From positions 37,853 through 101,852 of the forward strand of contig JAGXFP010000018.1 in the NCBI GenBank assembly GCA_024637225.1: a stretch of DNA of 64,000 nt. Direction: 5' to 3'. How positions within the stretch are numbered: position 1 is the stretch's first letter; each line of letters opens with the position of its first letter. Shown in pieces: positions 61,931 to 64,000 of the stretch. The notes beneath the pieces are model-generated. The model saw only the letters and a program-made list of their open reading frames with translations. It was not told the DNA's origin and ran no database searches. The position numbers and the translations under genes are program-made. This stretch comes from Desulfobacterales bacterium. Lineage in GTDB: Bacteria > Desulfobacterota > Desulfobulbia > Desulfobulbales > JAGXFP01.

Positions 61931-61959
61931 GTTGTAACCTCAAAGGTTACGCTTGTCAA
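61931..61959 (-). promoter_or_regulatory. higBA promoter with HigA-type operator
   Basis: Minus strand: TTGACA (61954-61959), 17-base spacer, TACAAC (61931-61936). The spacer holds a perfect inverted repeat GTAACC-TTTGA-GGTTAC (61934-61950), which would block the promoter when bound. The start of transcription is expected near the higB ATG. Confidence 0.7.
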
Positions 61960-61975
61960 ATTGTATTTTTGGCGT

Positions 61976-62000
61976 GGAGTTCCGTGGAGTTCCGGGGACA
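61976..62000. repeat. Short dispersed repeat GAGTTCCGGGGACA (three copies)
   Basis: GGAGTTCCGTGGAGTTCCGGGGACA here; GAGTTCCGGGGACACC at 61256-61271; GAGTTCCGAGGAGTTCCGGGGACA at 63789-63813. Such a motif resembles the conserved ends flanking IS200-type or REP-associated transposase genes, but no transposase is seen in the window. Confidence 0.5.
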
Positions 62001-62143
62001 GAGGGAGTTACGTGGACAGCATATAGAACTGCTCAGTTATTTGGTGAATTCAATTTCTCACTGACCAATTCTTCATAAGGTGAAAGAAAACCCTGTCGGT
62101 TCTGCGATTTTCTACATAAAAACGCTGACGATCGGCTTTCCCA

Positions 62144-62329
62144 TCAGGGCTTTGTCATTAATCTTTCGCTGCGCCATACCCTGACAATTCTGACTTTCTT
62201 TTTGTCTCTTCGATAAACAATTCTGAAGGGAGGTCGAATAAGTTCCCTCAGATCGACAAGCTCGAATTCCGGGACTATTCTGCCCATATCGGGATGGTCG
62301 GCAAGGAGTTCGATATCTCTTATAACATC
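62144..62329 (-). pseudogene. parE-type toxin, 5'-truncated remnant
   Basis: The frame reads IELLADHPDMGRIVPEFELV, RELIRPPFRIVYRRDKKKVR, IVRVWRSERLM, the C-terminal two thirds of RelE/ParE toxins. It is cut off by a TGA at 62330-62332 and has no start codon or antitoxin gene. The rest of 61960-62652 holds the short repeat, an intergenic repeat with CCGGCAGGTTTTAGGCCGG (about 62409) and no other gene. Confidence 0.65.
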
Positions 62330-62652
62330 TCAGCATTCCCGACCGAAGCAGATCCCTCCGGCTGCGCCGGTCGAAATGACAAAATCAACGATTCGAGCGG
62401 CTGTCATTCCGGCAGGTTTTAGGCCGGAATCCAGAAAAGAAACATACATGATCGATACGCACCACATCATACGACCACAGGCTACGAGCTGTTCGGTTAG
62501 GTGGCGGCATAGCTTTCACCGCTCTCAATTCAGGCCGGCCGGAAACGTTCGTTCTTGAGCAGAGCAAAAGTCAACGAGCCTTTACCGCCAATTGATTCAG
62601 GCCGGGCTTCTCAGTCCGGACCAGACGGTGGTAACGATTCTTAACCATCTTC

Positions 62653-63120
62653 CTAATCTCTACCCTCAAGCGGTTTTGCTTCCTGCTTCACCAGCATTAT
62701 GGAACAGGGCATTTTCCTGGTCAGTTCGTCGTTGCTGCGCTGGAAGAAAAAGTCCTCCAGGCGACCCTCTGTATGGGCCAGCATGATCACCAGGTCGATT
62801 TTTTCCTGCTCGATGGTATTCAAAATCTCCTGGGTGGGTTCTCCTTCCTTGACCAATTCCTTAATGGCGAGGCCTTTGGTCATTTCGGCCTTGACCAGGG
62901 CGGATAGATCCCGTTTGGCGTCCTGCAGGATTTTGTCATAGTCCTTTTGCAAGGAAAGATGGCCCATGCTCCACCCCTTGAGGCTGAAGGGATTATAAAC
63001 GGAATGGATAACATAGAGCTCAGCTTGTAATTTCCGGGCCAGTGAAACCCCGACATGAATAACTTTTCCGGATGACTGGATCATCCTGCTTACGACCAGA
63101 ATACGTTTAAATTCGTTCAT
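62653..63120 (-). CDS. Universal stress protein (UspA family)
   Basis: 155 residues with the Usp fold: FKRILVVSRMIQSSGKVIHV, LARKLQAELYVIHSVYNPF, DLVIMLAHTEGRLEDFFFQR, and KMPCSIMLVKQEA. The ATP-binding loop of ATP-type Usps (G-x2-G-x9-G-S/T) is not clear, since the position holds AHTEGRLEDFFFQRSND, so it may be of the non-ATP-binding type. AGGAGG lies 8 bases upstream. Cytoplasmic stress protein. Confidence 0.88.
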   Translation of the reverse strand: MNEFKRILVVSRMIQSSGKVIHVGVSLARKLQAELYVIHSVYNPFSLKGWSMGHLSLQKDYDKILQDAKRDLSALVKAEMTKGLAIKELVKEGEPTQEILNTIEQEKIDLVIMLAHTEGRLEDFFFQRSNDELTRKMPCSIMLVKQEAKPLEGRD

Positions 63121-63429
63121 TTTACGCCTCCTGTTGGCTTCATGGCTTTTTCAGGTAAAACTTCCGGAATACCTATCTTTAATGTCTCACAGGTGGTGCG
63201 GGAATGTCGAGCAATTCTCCGGTCCCGGTTTGGGATCGTCTGTGTTGCGGTCCCAAAGTTTTTTATCCGGCCCGGCAAACGTTGTGATAGCATAAAGTTA
63301 TAAGATTGCGGTACGCACCGTCCGGCAATAACGGCCGGGCCAGGCGCGGGTTTCCCAGCCAGGGAGTTGGGCCAGAACCTTTTACCGTAAGGCAAAGGGG
63401 GTAATCAAACATTTCTAATGAGGCCAAAC
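63121..63429. other. Divergent intergenic region
   Basis: 309 bases between the divergent universal stress and DUF883 genes; no gene or clear promoter seen. Confidence 0.4.
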
Positions 63430-63747
63430 ATGAAAACAAATGAGATGATCCCGAAGTCATTCGACCGATTGATGGGCCAAATGAGGTCAGTAATCAATGA
63501 CGCCGAAAAACTCCTGCGCACCAGCGAAAAGCAGGATGAGGACGCGTTCAAGAAAGCCTGCGCCACATTCGAGACGACCCTGGACAACGCCAAGGCCGAA
63601 CTGGATGACATGGAAGACTCGGTGGTTGAAAAAGTACGGAATGCGGCCCATACCACAGACAAATACGTGCATGAACACCCCTGGAACACTTTGGCGACCG
63701 GCGCCTTCGTTGGCCTGCTGGCGGGCTTGATGATCACCCGCAAATAA
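63430..63747 (+). CDS. DUF883 (ElaB/YqjD-like) membrane-anchored protein
   Basis: 105 residues from ATG 63430 (GAGG upstream). A coiled-coil N-terminal part (MGQMRSVINDAEKLLRTSEK; KACATFETTLDNAKAELDDM) is followed by TDKYVHEHPWNTLATGAFVG and a C-terminal membrane helix (LLAGLMITRK), the classic DUF883 layout. YqjD and ElaB tether ribosomes to the inner membrane in stationary phase. The gene is divergent from the universal stress protein gene, in line with a stress role. Confidence 0.9.
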   Translation: MKTNEMIPKSFDRLMGQMRSVINDAEKLLRTSEKQDEDAFKKACATFETTLDNAKAELDDMEDSVVEKVRNAAHTTDKYVHEHPWNTLATGAFVGLLAGLMITRK

Positions 63748-63882
63748 CCGGCCCAGGCAATCTCCCGGAGCCGTCCTTTCACCCTCGACGAGTTCCGAGG
63801 AGTTCCGGGGACATCCATGATAAGTAAAGTCAAGGGGAAAACGGAGGTTTCCCGTCAACCTCCAGGATATCACCCGGCGGCC

Positions 63883-64000
63883 TTATTTGTTGCCCTTCTT
63901 CCCAGCCAATCTTTTTAAATCTCTTTTGTGGTCCGCCGACTGCGATCCGACGACCAGACATCCATTTGCCGTCTCCGGGGATATCCCCATCACGGAAGAT
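63883..64000 (-). CDS. Possible partial CDS running off the window end
   Basis: Minus-strand frame open to the edge, ending TANGCLVVGSQSADHKRDLK then RLAGKKGNK and TAA. The lysine-rich end is protein-like, but only 38 codons are visible and an overlapping frame on the same strand is also open. No family recognised. Confidence 0.3.
   Translation of the reverse strand, partial: SSVMGISPETANGCLVVGSQSADHKRDLKRLAGKKGNK

Overview
The window is about 64 kb of mostly GC-rich bacterial DNA. It looks like a Gram-negative, anaerobic, electron-transfer-rich organism, most likely a Desulfobacterota (former Deltaproteobacteria) member. The grounds are an HdrC-like / MvhD-like / MetV-like cassette, a multihaem cytochrome, a haem-binding DUF3365 protein, a polyferredoxin, an RND pump with TolC, and outer-membrane lipid enzymes (LpxR, PldA). 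No rRNA or tRNA gene was recognised, so the taxonomy is inference.

Layout. 1-8.9 kb: the end of a membrane Ser/Thr kinase, tiny membrane or lipoprotein genes, an alpha/beta hydrolase, a PHP-phosphotransferase gene broken by an in-frame TAG, lpxR, bioA and a LapA-like gene. 8.9-14.8 kb: a marR-adaptor-RND-tolC efflux operon on the minus strand. 15.3-20.4 kb: a hybrid sensor kinase, an HD-GYP response regulator and a PilZ protein, i.e. phosphorelay and c-di-GMP signalling. 21.5-28.3 kb: the most interesting locus, a minus-strand cluster with a CsgG/HfaB-like lipoprotein channel carrying a peptidoglycan-binding domain, an LPP20-like accessory protein, a small exported protein, and two exported proteins built almost entirely of 35-36-residue repeats (about 19 and 8 copies), plus a small exported protein. 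This looks like a curli-like fibre secretion system with subunits that are not recognisable curlins. A divergent Crp/Fnr-type regulator gene, frameshifted here, shares its upstream region with the cluster, which also holds a perfect palindrome.

29.6-47.9 kb: mainly housekeeping and metabolic genes: purF, kdsD, the HdrC/MvhD/MetV cassette, a transglutaminase-like TPR protein, a stand-alone primase-helicase, an OpuC-type osmolyte transporter with fused permease and binding protein, an AI-2E family permease, pldA, a ChaN-like protein, redox proteins and a four-haem cytochrome. 48.2-51.7 kb: a scrambled zone with partial psiE copies, an abiEii fragment, a HepT/MntA toxin-antitoxin pair and an HNH nuclease. 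51.8-61.2 kb: an AT-rich defence island of six tightly packed genes (C5 methyltransferase, Vsr, MORC/MutL-type ATPase, Z1 ATPase, PD-(D/E)XK protein, AIPR protein), probably acquired by transfer. 61.3-64 kb: higBA with a palindrome inside its promoter, a parE remnant, a universal stress protein and a DUF883 protein.

Several short repeat families thread through the window. The most notable is a palindromic element of roughly 55-70 bp that lies in frame at the 5' ends of two genes for exported proteins and in tandem between the HD-GYP and PilZ genes.
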